Positions 1-6,020 of a DNA stretch of 16,423 nucleotides are shown here, piece after piece. The first letter of the stretch is position 1, and every line of letters starts with the position of its first letter. The DNA is from Porphyromonadaceae bacterium UBA7332 (GTDB lineage Bacteria; Bacteroidota; Bacteroidia; Bacteroidales; UBA7332): positions 1-16,423 of the forward strand of contig DKPO01000001.1 of assembly GCA_002471225.1 (NCBI GenBank), read 5' to 3'. Below the pieces are notes generated by a model. The model was given only the letters and a program-made list of their open reading frames with translations. It made no database searches and was not told the origin of the DNA. A program made the translations under genes and the position numbers.

Positions 1-6
1 TCGTGG

Positions 7-50
7 GGATCAAATATTTCGTGATATTGATTGAAAATTTGATGGTTTTG
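7..50 (+). repeat. 44-base degenerate direct repeat, copy 1
   Basis: This begins GGATCAAATATTTCGTG and ends GGTTTTG. It matches 232-275 at 39 of 44 positions without gaps, by hand alignment. The left flank is truncated by the window start. It is non-coding and probably a dispersed intergenic repeat. Confidence 0.7.
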
Positions 51-56
51 GTACAC

Positions 57-77
57 GGGCAGGCATAAAGCCAGCCC
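57..77. repeat. Small GC-rich palindrome
   Basis: GGGCAGGC (57-64) and GCCAGCCC (70-77) form an 8-bp stem with one mismatch and a 5-base loop, followed by CTAC. From memory, short palindromes of the form GGGC...GCCC-CTAC are scattered between genes in many bacterial genomes. I could not check this. Confidence 0.5.
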
Positions 78-154
78 CTACACCGTTGGTATTGAAATGT
101 TTGGTTGGTTGAATAACAAAAAACGTCATTATATGAATTGGTTTTTAAATGTAG

Positions 155-176
155 GGATGAATCCACGTATTCATCC
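155..176. repeat. Small palindrome
   Basis: GGATGAAT (155-162) and ATTCATCC (169-176) are perfect inverted repeats around the 6-base loop CCACGT, preceded by GTAG. This is similar in style to the 57-77 palindrome and probably another dispersed intergenic element. Confidence 0.55.
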
Positions 177-231
177 GTGGTTCACAATCGCACGGCAATG
201 GCATTTGACGAACAAAATTATTGCATCTTGC

Positions 232-275
232 GGATCAAATATTTCGTGGGATTGATTGGAAATTTGCAGGTTTTG
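232..275 (+). repeat. 44-base degenerate direct repeat, copy 2
   Basis: This is the second copy of the 7-50 repeat, with 39 of 44 identities and the same length. Its left flank (211-231, AACAAAATTATTGCATCTTG) also resembles the left arm and loop of the hairpin at 757-806, so the full repeat unit may be about 65 bases and include that flank. Confidence 0.7.
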
Positions 276-292
276 AACCGCGGGCGTTTGCT

Positions 293-310
293 CTCGTTAC
301 CAATAACGAG
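293..310. repeat. Small palindrome
   Basis: CTCGTTA (293-299) and TAACGAG (304-310) form a perfect 7-bp stem with the tetraloop CCAA. There is no T-run and no gene end beside it, so I do not call it a terminator. Confidence 0.45.
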
Positions 311-381
311 ATCCGTACAATCACATTGCTGATTTATTGGTAATTAGGTGATATTTCACTATCGCTTGCCAAAGGAATTAG

Positions 382-438
382 ACCGAACAAAAACGGCATT
401 ATTCGGATCCTATATTTCGTCTGATTGATTTTGTCGGT
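382..438 (-). terminator. Possible repeat-derived terminator hairpin
   Basis: ACCGAACAAAA (382-392) pairs with TTTTGTCGGT (429-438) with one bulged base, enclosing a loop of about 36 bases. The loop contains a partial copy of the direct repeat: 405-430 matches 22 of 26 bases of the 232-275 copy. It sits directly downstream of the stop of the small minus-strand gene at 447. The loop is long, so termination activity is uncertain, but the layout parallels the hairpin at 757-806. Confidence 0.35.
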
Positions 439-446
439 TTAATAAG

Positions 447-629
447 TTATTTATGATGATTACTCTTTCTCTTTTTTATATAACCAAGTAATATAATACT
501 AGCTAATATGGGAATAGGTAATACCAATAAATCGAAGGTACTTCTTTCTAAACCCAAAACAGGAGATAATAGGTATCTGACTATAACACAGATGAAATAA
601 GCCGGAATGAATTTTAATAAGGCTTTCAT
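447..629 (-). CDS. Small two-helix membrane protein, unknown function
   Basis: This is a 60-residue protein that I do not recognise. It has two hydrophobic stretches, roughly residues 3-23 and 33-50, and a strongly basic C-terminal tail (KKRKSNHHK), so it is probably an inner-membrane protein with the tail in the cytoplasm. Support that it is a real gene comes from a perfect Bacteroidota -7 box (TAATTTTG read on the minus strand, 661-668) placed to give a leader of about 25 bases, and from a hairpin just after the stop. No Shine-Dalgarno sequence is visible, which is normal for this phylum. It lies alone between repeat-rich DNA and the hydrolase gene, so context gives no hint of function. Accidental hydrophobic frames of this length do occur, so confidence is moderate. 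Confidence 0.5.
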   Translation of the reverse strand: MKALLKFIPAYFICVIVRYLLSPVLGLERSTFDLLVLPIPILASIILLGYIKKRKSNHHK

Positions 630-660
630 ATTAGTTTGATTAAGATATTTATGAGATTCT

Positions 661-668
661 CAAAATTA
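661..668 (-). promoter_or_regulatory. -7 promoter box for the small membrane protein gene
   Basis: The minus strand reads TAATTTTG, a perfect match to the Bacteroidota TAnnTTTG box, about 32 bases upstream of the start codon at 629. No good TTTG -33 element is present at the usual spacing. Confidence 0.45.
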
Positions 669-756
669 ATATATTTTTCTGAAAGTCAGCTTTTTGGCGT
701 TAATTTTATATCTATAAAATTGAATCTTTGCTTTTTACCATCGTACGGTAATGAAT

Positions 757-806
757 AACCCCAACAAAATCATTGCGTGATACGGATAATTGATTTTGTT
801 GGGGTT
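757..806 (-). terminator. Terminator hairpin after the MBL hydrolase gene
   Basis: AACCCCAACAAAATCA (757-772) and TGATTTTGTTGGGGTT (791-806) are a perfect 16-bp inverted repeat with an 18-base loop. It begins six bases after the stop codon of the minus-strand gene at 813. The T-run beyond the stem is weak. The arm and loop share AACAAAAT-ATTGC and CGGAT words with the repeats at 211-275 and 382-438, so it may be a member of that family. Confidence 0.7.
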
Positions 807-812
807 GGTATA

Positions 813-1631
813 TTATGCTTTGATAATGATCGATTCGAGGTCCTCGGGAACATATACGTTGCCTTTAAAGAATTCGGTAGCTTCAGCTGTATAAGTTTCT
901 TTTCGGGTTTCGATCGTTTTGTCTTCGGTGTGAAAAAGGATCAGGTTATCAATTGATAGCTTTTGTGCCGTTTTTCCTGCATCAAGAGCGGTGCTATGAT
1001 GCTTCTCGTAGGGCTTGAACTGATCACGATCGCGATAAAGGCAAAAAGCTTCTGCCATTAACCAGTTGCTGTTGCGAACGTAGGATTCTGTACGTTCGTT
1101 GTAGGGCTCATCTCCGAGGCAGGTCAATGTTTGTCCATTAACCAGCGTTGAGGTAAAGCCGAATTGCTTCTCTTTTGTAGAGAAAATATCAAAACAGGTG
1201 AAGTGTGAGGACAGGGCTTCGAATTGATCTCCGTCTTTTACTTCTGAGAACTGAATGGTATGTCCGATGTGTGCGACAATTTTTGCAGGAAGTGTGTTTC
1301 TGCAGATCCAGTCAATGACATGAATTACTTTGTCGTGGGCATAGATAGTGAGTGTGCCGTCGTAGGCTTGTTTTTGTTTGAGCTGAGCAATAGCCCGGAT
1401 AATCCAGATTGCACCCAGTAAATGATCAGTATGTGCGTGAGTCAGAAACAAAGTATGGATGTTTTTGAGTGAAATACCTGCTTTTTCTAATTGTACGAGT
1501 ATTCCGTTGCCTCCTCCGGCATCAACCAGCATATATTCATTGTGATATTTAAGCGCAAAACAGGTGTTGTAGCATTTGGTTACGGCTGCATTGCCTGTAC
1601 CAAGCATGATTAATTCTATGTTATTGTCCAT
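813..1631 (-). CDS. Metallo-beta-lactamase-fold hydrolase, RNase Z-like
   Basis: This is a 272-residue cytoplasmic protein of the metallo-beta-lactamase superfamily with the layout of the RNase Z / arylsulfatase-like branch. It opens with a beta strand and glycine turn (IMLGTGNA, residues 8-15). The metal-binding signature HAHTDH is at 65-70, followed by a likely third histidine at 143, the bridging aspartate in CLGDE (D174), and a C-terminal HHS...LILFHTE segment with H234. All residues needed for a two-zinc site therefore appear to be present. It is somewhat shorter than classic RNase Z (about 300 or more residues), and I see no clear flexible exosite arm for tRNA, so substrate is unknown; a phosphodiesterase or other hydrolase role is equally possible. 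It has its own promoter (1654-1661) and terminator (757-806), so it is independent of the hydrogenase operon upstream. Confidence 0.85.
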   Translation of the reverse strand: MDNNIELIMLGTGNAAVTKCYNTCFALKYHNEYMLVDAGGGNGILVQLEKAGISLKNIHTLFLTHAHTDHLLGAIWIIRAIAQLKQKQAYDGTLTIYAHDKVIHVIDWICRNTLPAKIVAHIGHTIQFSEVKDGDQFEALSSHFTCFDIFSTKEKQFGFTSTLVNGQTLTCLGDEPYNERTESYVRNSNWLMAEAFCLYRDRDQFKPYEKHHSTALDAGKTAQKLSIDNLILFHTEDKTIETRKETYTAEATEFFKGNVYVPEDLESIIIKA

Positions 1632-1653
1632 TATGATGTATCGTTATTTGATA

Positions 1654-1661
1654 CAAAGATA
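1654..1661 (-). promoter_or_regulatory. -7 promoter box for the MBL hydrolase gene
   Basis: The minus strand reads TATCTTTG, a perfect TAnnTTTG match 22 bases upstream of the start codon at 1631, predicting a leader of about 16 bases. The -33 region is poor. The box lies downstream of the hydrogenase operon terminator, which fits an independent transcription unit. Confidence 0.5.
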
Positions 1662-1700
1662 ATAGAAATATGGATAAAATGAGAGCCGGGGAATCTGCAT

Positions 1701-1742
1701 AAAAAAAGTCTTCATTAAGTCATTTGACTTAATGAAGACTTT
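1701..1742 (-). terminator. Rho-independent terminator of the hydrogenase operon
   Basis: Bases 1705-1722 and 1725-1742 form a perfect 18-bp inverted repeat with a minimal loop (TT at its centre). Read on the minus strand, the stem is followed by a run of seven T (complement of 1701-1707, three of them inside the stem). It lies nine bases after the hyaD stop and ends the hypCDE-hyaABCD transcript. Confidence 0.9.
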
Positions 1743-1751
1743 GTATGAGAA

Positions 1752-2198
1752 TCAGATCAATTGTTTAACCTGATGAATGACATGAGGTAATGCTTTGCTG
1801 ACTTCGGGCGAGAGATCCATTCCGATGGTTTGAAAATCTTTCACAGTTACGGTGATGAGATCAATTTCAGGAATAAGTTCCTGAATCATCATTGATTCGA
1901 TCATATCGCGCAGGCCAATCTCATGTGCACTTAGCAGGGTAGGGTAATCGGTTGAGTATTTCGGTTTAATAACTTTAATCGTGCCGCTCGGATTGTTGTC
2001 CAGAGTCGCATCAATCATAATTACCCGTTTATATTCCTGAAGCGTACCTATGAGTGAGATGCCTCCGGTTCCTCCGTCCAGTAAATCCACATGCTCAGGA
2101 AGATCTTCTTTTTCGAGTTCCTGAATGGCATGTATGCCTACACCTTCATCTTTTAAAACTAAATTGCCTAATCCTAAGATCAATAATTTTTCAGCCAT
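1752..2198 (-). CDS. hyaD: [NiFe] hydrogenase maturation endopeptidase HyaD
   Basis: This is the endopeptidase that removes the C-terminal peptide of the hydrogenase large subunit once nickel is inserted. The chosen start gives 148 residues, typical of the HyaD/HybD/HycI family (about 150-195). Visible signatures are the N-terminal strand LILGLGN (6-12) and the nickel-sensing residues E18 (in KDEGVG), D63 (in MIDA) and H92 (in SAHEIG), matching E16, D62 and H93 of E. coli HybD. The GGTGG loop is at 42-46. The frame could start 17 codons earlier at 2249, but that adds a lysine-rich segment overlapping hyaC by 59 bases. The internal ATG at 2198 puts the protein directly at the conserved strand and overlaps the hyaC stop by 8 bases, a normal coupling. 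Its target is present in the same operon: HyaB has the expected cleavable tail after its last ligand motif. Confidence 0.93.
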   Translation of the reverse strand: MAEKLLILGLGNLVLKDEGVGIHAIQELEKEDLPEHVDLLDGGTGGISLIGTLQEYKRVIMIDATLDNNPSGTIKVIKPKYSTDYPTLLSAHEIGLRDMIESMMIQELIPEIDLITVTVKDFQTIGMDLSPEVSKALPHVIHQVKQLI

Positions 2199-2991
2199 TG
2201 TGTTTTGCTTTTGTTTCTTTGACTTCTTTTTCCAGCTCCTTGATTTCATGTTTCTTTTTATCCAGTTCTTCAGTAGCGTTCAGTTCGTTGACATAGTCTT
2301 TAGCCAAACGCTCATCGATGAATTTCCATCCGCCGATGATGGATGAAGCGATACCATTACGCTCGATATAATCGTGGTAAAATACCAGATAAACGTGGGC
2401 AATGATGAAGAGAATGAACAGCCACATCACCATATAGTGCAGATGGCGTAAAAAGAAGAATCCGCCGGCTTTAAAAAGGAAATCCTGAAACAAACCGGCT
2501 CCCGGAGCTTCACTTGCTGCAGACCACATGGCTAAACCTGTAACGGCCTGTACAATGATTAGTACAAACACTCCCAGATAGGTTGTTGCTGCCAGACTGT
2601 TGTGTCCGATATCATAAATTGGTTTCGGAGTCAATAAGAATACATCGACCTTAACGGTTTCAAAGATTCCCTTCCATTGTCTTTTGGTCAGAGGTACATA
2701 GTTGTTCCATTTGGCAAACTTATTGCCGGCAAAGAACCAGTAAAAACGAACCAGGAAGTTTATGATCAGAATAAGACCCAGAGTCAGATGTGTGAATCTT
2801 AAATATCCAAACCAATATCCGAATTGTTGTGCACCTGTTCCGGATAGAATAGCCGGAGGGTAGGCAATGATGAATCCGGTAATAATCAGAAATGTTATGC
2901 AAAAAGCATTCACCCAGTGAAATATACGTACGGGTAATTCCCATACATACATTTCCCGTAAGGGGAGCTTTTTAGTAATCACCGTTCTCAT
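2191..2991 (-). CDS. hyaC: Hydrogenase cytochrome b subunit HyaC
   Basis: This is an integral membrane di-haem cytochrome b, 266 residues, that accepts electrons from the HyaA iron-sulfur chain and reduces the quinone pool. It belongs to the Ni/Fe-hydrogenase b-type cytochrome family. Four membrane helices are visible at about 22-44, 66-88, 133-155 and 186-206. Candidate haem-ligand histidines are H25, H68, H183, H185 and H199, in the family pattern (FHW, FTH, RHLHY, AHVY). The gene follows hyaB by 11 bases and overlaps hyaD by 8, so it is translationally linked. It is longer than E. coli HyaC (about 235 residues) because of a highly charged C-terminal tail (about 232-266) rich in Glu and Lys with heptad-like spacing, probably a cytoplasmic helix or coiled coil. 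Annotation of the core is firm; the role of the tail is unknown. Confidence 0.95.
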   Translation of the reverse strand: MRTVITKKLPLREMYVWELPVRIFHWVNAFCITFLIITGFIIAYPPAILSGTGAQQFGYWFGYLRFTHLTLGLILIINFLVRFYWFFAGNKFAKWNNYVPLTKRQWKGIFETVKVDVFLLTPKPIYDIGHNSLAATTYLGVFVLIIVQAVTGLAMWSAASEAPGAGLFQDFLFKAGGFFFLRHLHYMVMWLFILFIIAHVYLVFYHDYIERNGIASSIIGGWKFIDERLAKDYVNELNATEELDKKKHEIKELEKEVKETKAKHNG

Positions 2992-3002
2992 AAGCTAAAA
3001 AT

Positions 3003-4721
3003 TTAGAATGTATCAAATTGATGAACGTGTTTACCATCTTCACTGTATAAGTGAACGGCACATGCCATGCATGGGTCAAAGGTATGAATCGTACGAATAA
3101 TTTCAAGAGGTGCTGCTGCATCATGAACAGGAACATCAAGCAATGAAGCTTCGAATGCAGAACGTTGGCCCTGAGGATCACGAGGAGAGGCATTCCATGT
3201 TGTAGGAACAACCATCTGATAACGTTTTACAAGTTTATCTTCAATATCTACATAATGGGCTACACTACCACGCGGAGCTTCGCAAACGGCAAATCCTTGT
3301 GCTTTTTTAGGCCATGTGGAAGGTTCCCAGTAAGTGCTGTTAAACATGCGATAATCGCCTTTTTTGATATTATCAACCAATTGCTGGTAAAACTCATTCA
3401 TCCAGTCAGAAATGAGTACACATTCCATTGAACGGGCAAGGGTACGTCCGACTGCAGAATGTAAAGCTTCAATCGGCAGATTCAGCTTCTTAAGGCAACG
3501 ATCCGTTAACTCGACATAGGGTTTGTTTTTGGCTGCATAGTTGACCACGAAGCGGGCTAAAGGACCTACTTCCATTGGCATGCCTTTGTAGCGCGGTGTT
3601 TTAATCCAGCTATAAGGTTCGTTATGGTTCAGATAGTCATAAGGAGGAGTTTTACCTGTATAGTTAAGTATGGTCTCACCGACAGACGGGTGAAGCCCTA
3701 CATTCTTACCTTGCGGATAATCGTACCATGCGTTGTTTACATATTCTACCAGTCCGTCATGAGACATCGGGTCGAATTCTTCGACAACAGACATATTCAT
3801 ATCGCGAACGATACCACGAACTGCTTTATAACTGCCAAGATCGTTGAAGTGTGTCATAGGGAAATCCCCCGAAGCCAGATAATTAGTCAGACCGCCTCCG
3901 ATTTTTGTCCATTCAGGATAATAAGAAGCGATAGCCAATACATCAGGCAGATATACTTGTTTAGCAAAGTTTTCAGCTTGCTTGATAATCTGGAATACCC
4001 AGCTCAGACGTTCAAGATTAATTGCATTCGGGCCATCGATATTAACTGCACAGGCCATACCTCCGACAAGGAAGTTAGGGTGTGGATTCTTGCCTCCGAA
4101 GATGGTTTGGATTTTTACAATTTCTTTTTGTATATCCAATGCTTCAAGGTAGTGAGCCACAGCAATCAGATTAACAGCAGGAGGCAGTTTATAGGCCGGA
4201 TGTCCCCAATAGGCATTTGAAAATATATTGAATTGTTTGGATTCAACAAACTTTTTAATTTTTTGCTGAACTTCAGTAAAATAACCGATAGAGTTTTTAG
4301 GCCATGCCGACATGCTTTGTGCAATAGCAGCCGATTCTTTCGGATCAGCTTTTAATGCAGATACGACATCAACCCAATCCAAAGCTTGTAACTGATAAAA
4401 GTGGGTGATATGGTCCTGCATGGTTAATGCCCCCAACATAAGATTGCGTACCATCTCTGCATTAGGGGGCACAACAATACCTAATGCGTTTTCTACAGCA
4501 CGTACTGAAACTAAGGAGTGCATAGACGTACATACGCCACAAACACGACCTACATAAGCCCATACATCTCTGGGATCACGATTTTGTGCAATTATTTCGA
4601 TACCACGGACCATTGTTCCAGTACTGAAAGCATCAACGATTTTACCATTTTCGATATCGGCCTCGATACGTAAATGGCCTTCAATACGGGTTAAGGGGTC
4701 AACAACGACTTTCTTTATCAT
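3003..4721 (-). CDS. hyaB: [NiFe] hydrogenase large subunit HyaB
   Basis: This is the catalytic subunit holding the Ni-Fe(CN)2CO centre, 572 residues, close to the 597 of E. coli HyaB. The N-terminal signature TRIEGHLRIE is at 11-20. The first nickel motif, beginning RG-E at 39, ends in RVCGVC with C61 and C64. The second is DPCMACAVH at 549-557, with C551 and C554. Fifteen residues follow His557, the expected processing site for HyaD, so the precursor needs maturation and the enzyme is the nickel-processed type. There is no signal peptide: the protein rides out of the cell bound to the Tat-exported HyaA. It sits between hyaA (26 bases upstream) and hyaC (11 bases downstream). Subunit features together with the six-cysteine HyaA point to the group 1d membrane-linked uptake hydrogenases that oxidise H2. 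Confidence 0.97.
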   Translation of the reverse strand: MIKKVVVDPLTRIEGHLRIEADIENGKIVDAFSTGTMVRGIEIIAQNRDPRDVWAYVGRVCGVCTSMHSLVSVRAVENALGIVVPPNAEMVRNLMLGALTMQDHITHFYQLQALDWVDVVSALKADPKESAAIAQSMSAWPKNSIGYFTEVQQKIKKFVESKQFNIFSNAYWGHPAYKLPPAVNLIAVAHYLEALDIQKEIVKIQTIFGGKNPHPNFLVGGMACAVNIDGPNAINLERLSWVFQIIKQAENFAKQVYLPDVLAIASYYPEWTKIGGGLTNYLASGDFPMTHFNDLGSYKAVRGIVRDMNMSVVEEFDPMSHDGLVEYVNNAWYDYPQGKNVGLHPSVGETILNYTGKTPPYDYLNHNEPYSWIKTPRYKGMPMEVGPLARFVVNYAAKNKPYVELTDRCLKKLNLPIEALHSAVGRTLARSMECVLISDWMNEFYQQLVDNIKKGDYRMFNSTYWEPSTWPKKAQGFAVCEAPRGSVAHYVDIEDKLVKRYQMVVPTTWNASPRDPQGQRSAFEASLLDVPVHDAAAPLEIIRTIHTFDPCMACAVHLYSEDGKHVHQFDTF

Positions 4722-4747
4722 GATTTAATGTTTTGCAGATTTTCAAA

Positions 4748-5986
4748 TTAGTTTTTTGGTTCGTCAGAAGGTTTATCAGGTCGATAACCTCCGCCCAGAT
4801 AGGTAAGCTGATCTTTGCGTATCAGATCAATCTTCTTATTCAGATTGTCCATACGTTTGCCCAGTTCGCCACAATATTCCTGATTGTCTTCAACATTTAA
4901 GCTGATATCATCGGTTCTGTTTTTAATAAGACTCCGTTTCTGAATATTCGTAACGATCGCATGAGCGGCAACACCTCCTAAGGCTACGGCAGTCAAACCG
5001 GCACCGATTTTAGTTGCCGTAGTTTCGATACCGAAACCTTCGATAGCCGGTAAAGTGGCATAGAGCGGTCCGTTGTCCCAGAAGTTAGGTTCGGCACAAC
5101 CGATACATCCATGTCCCGATTGAATCGGATAACTGACATTATTGTTCCATTTAATGATTGCACAGGAGTTATACGTATTTGGTCCTTTACATCCCATTTT
5201 GTAAAGACAGTATCCTTTTTTCGCATTTTCGTCATCAAATGATTCGACGAATAAACCTGCATCATAACAAGGTCTTCTATAACAGGTATCGTGAATACGT
5301 CTGCCATAGAAAACTTTCGGACGACCCGTATTATCCAGTTCAGGAAGTTTATCAAAAGTAAGGTAATAGGTAATAACACCCGCCATCACATCAGCAATAG
5401 GAGGACAGCCCTGTACGTTAACGACCGGTTTACCCGGATTCAGTTTATGAACAGGCATAGCTTGTGTAGGATTCGGTTTTGCAGCCTGAATACATCCGGA
5501 ACAAGCACAGTTGCCCCAGGCAATGATTGCTTTGGCTCCTTTAGCGCCTTCATCAAAAATTTGTTTGGCACTTTTACCGGCTATAGTACAATAGCCCGGA
5601 CTTCCAAGTGGAACCGCACCCTCAACAACCATCAGATAATTTCCATAATTTTCTTTCATCGCTTCAGCACGCACCCATTCAGCCTGTTCGCCTGCAGCAG
5701 CCATCAGGGTATCATCATATTCAAGAGAAATTAGTTCGAGTAGAATTTCTTCAATAACGGGATGAGATGCACGTAAGAATGATTCACTACAGCAAGTGCA
5801 TTCCTGGAAATGATACCAAAGAACCGGCAGGCGTGGTTTGGTTTCCAATGCCTCTACGATTTGTGCGACACCTGTACTCTGAAGTCCCAGCATTCCTCCC
5901 ATAAGTCCGCAGAACTTAAGGAACTGGCGGCGGGAATACCCTTTCGCCATGAGCTCTTCATAAAATGTTTTGCCCTTTTTATTCAT
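4748..5986 (-). CDS. hyaA: [NiFe] hydrogenase small subunit HyaA, oxygen-tolerant type
   Basis: This is the electron-transfer subunit, 412 residues. The N-terminus has a Tat signal with twin arginines (SRRQFLK, 18-24) and a hydrophobic stretch, so the folded dimer is exported. Proximal cluster cysteines are C63, C65 and C66 (ECTCCSES), C160, C165 and C194. That is the six-cysteine set of [4Fe-3S] oxygen-tolerant enzymes such as E. coli Hyd-1. The distal [4Fe-4S] ligands are H232, C235, C260 and C266; the medial [3Fe-4S] ligands are C275, C294 and C297. A membrane anchor helix lies at about 327-348. Beyond it is a hydrophilic tail of roughly 63 residues, longer than the roughly 20 in E. coli HyaA. 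Two oddities are an additional cysteine, C162, inside the C160-C165 loop, and this long tail. The gene lies 34 bases after hypE in the same operon. Confidence 0.97.
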   Translation of the reverse strand: MNKKGKTFYEELMAKGYSRRQFLKFCGLMGGMLGLQSTGVAQIVEALETKPRLPVLWYHFQECTCCSESFLRASHPVIEEILLELISLEYDDTLMAAAGEQAEWVRAEAMKENYGNYLMVVEGAVPLGSPGYCTIAGKSAKQIFDEGAKGAKAIIAWGNCACSGCIQAAKPNPTQAMPVHKLNPGKPVVNVQGCPPIADVMAGVITYYLTFDKLPELDNTGRPKVFYGRRIHDTCYRRPCYDAGLFVESFDDENAKKGYCLYKMGCKGPNTYNSCAIIKWNNNVSYPIQSGHGCIGCAEPNFWDNGPLYATLPAIEGFGIETTATKIGAGLTAVALGGVAAHAIVTNIQKRSLIKNRTDDISLNVEDNQEYCGELGKRMDNLNKKIDLIRKDQLTYLGGGYRPDKPSDEPKN

Positions 5987-6020
5987 ACCTGATATGTATT
6001 ATATTATAGTCATTTTTCAA

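Larger units (their letters stand above)
1..446. other. Gene-free repeat-rich intergenic stretch
   Basis: I see no supportable gene here. The only sizeable open frame (138-332, +, 64 codons) runs through palindromes and a repeat copy, has no recognisable protein features and no promoter match, and looks accidental. What the stretch holds is a patchwork of short repeats: two near-identical 44-base direct repeats (7-50 and 232-275), a partial third copy (405-430), and three small palindromes (57-77, 155-176, 293-310), each listed separately. This resembles the composite repeat islands common between genes in Bacteroidota. The left edge is cut by the window, so an upstream gene end or more repeat copies may lie outside. 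Confidence 0.6.

Noticed and set aside
138..332. 64-codon plus-strand open frame in the left repeat patch
   Set aside because: It crosses two palindromes and a full direct-repeat copy, has no domain, membrane or signal features and no promoter box. The translated sequence follows repeat composition.
2199..2249. Upstream start for hyaD adding 17 residues
   Set aside because: The extension is lysine-rich, overlaps hyaC by 59 bases, and precedes the conserved N-terminal strand at which the family normally begins.
3624..4220. Long antisense open frame (198 codons) opposite hyaB
   Set aside because: It lies wholly within the well-supported hyaB coding sequence on the other strand and shows no recognisable features; a coding shadow.
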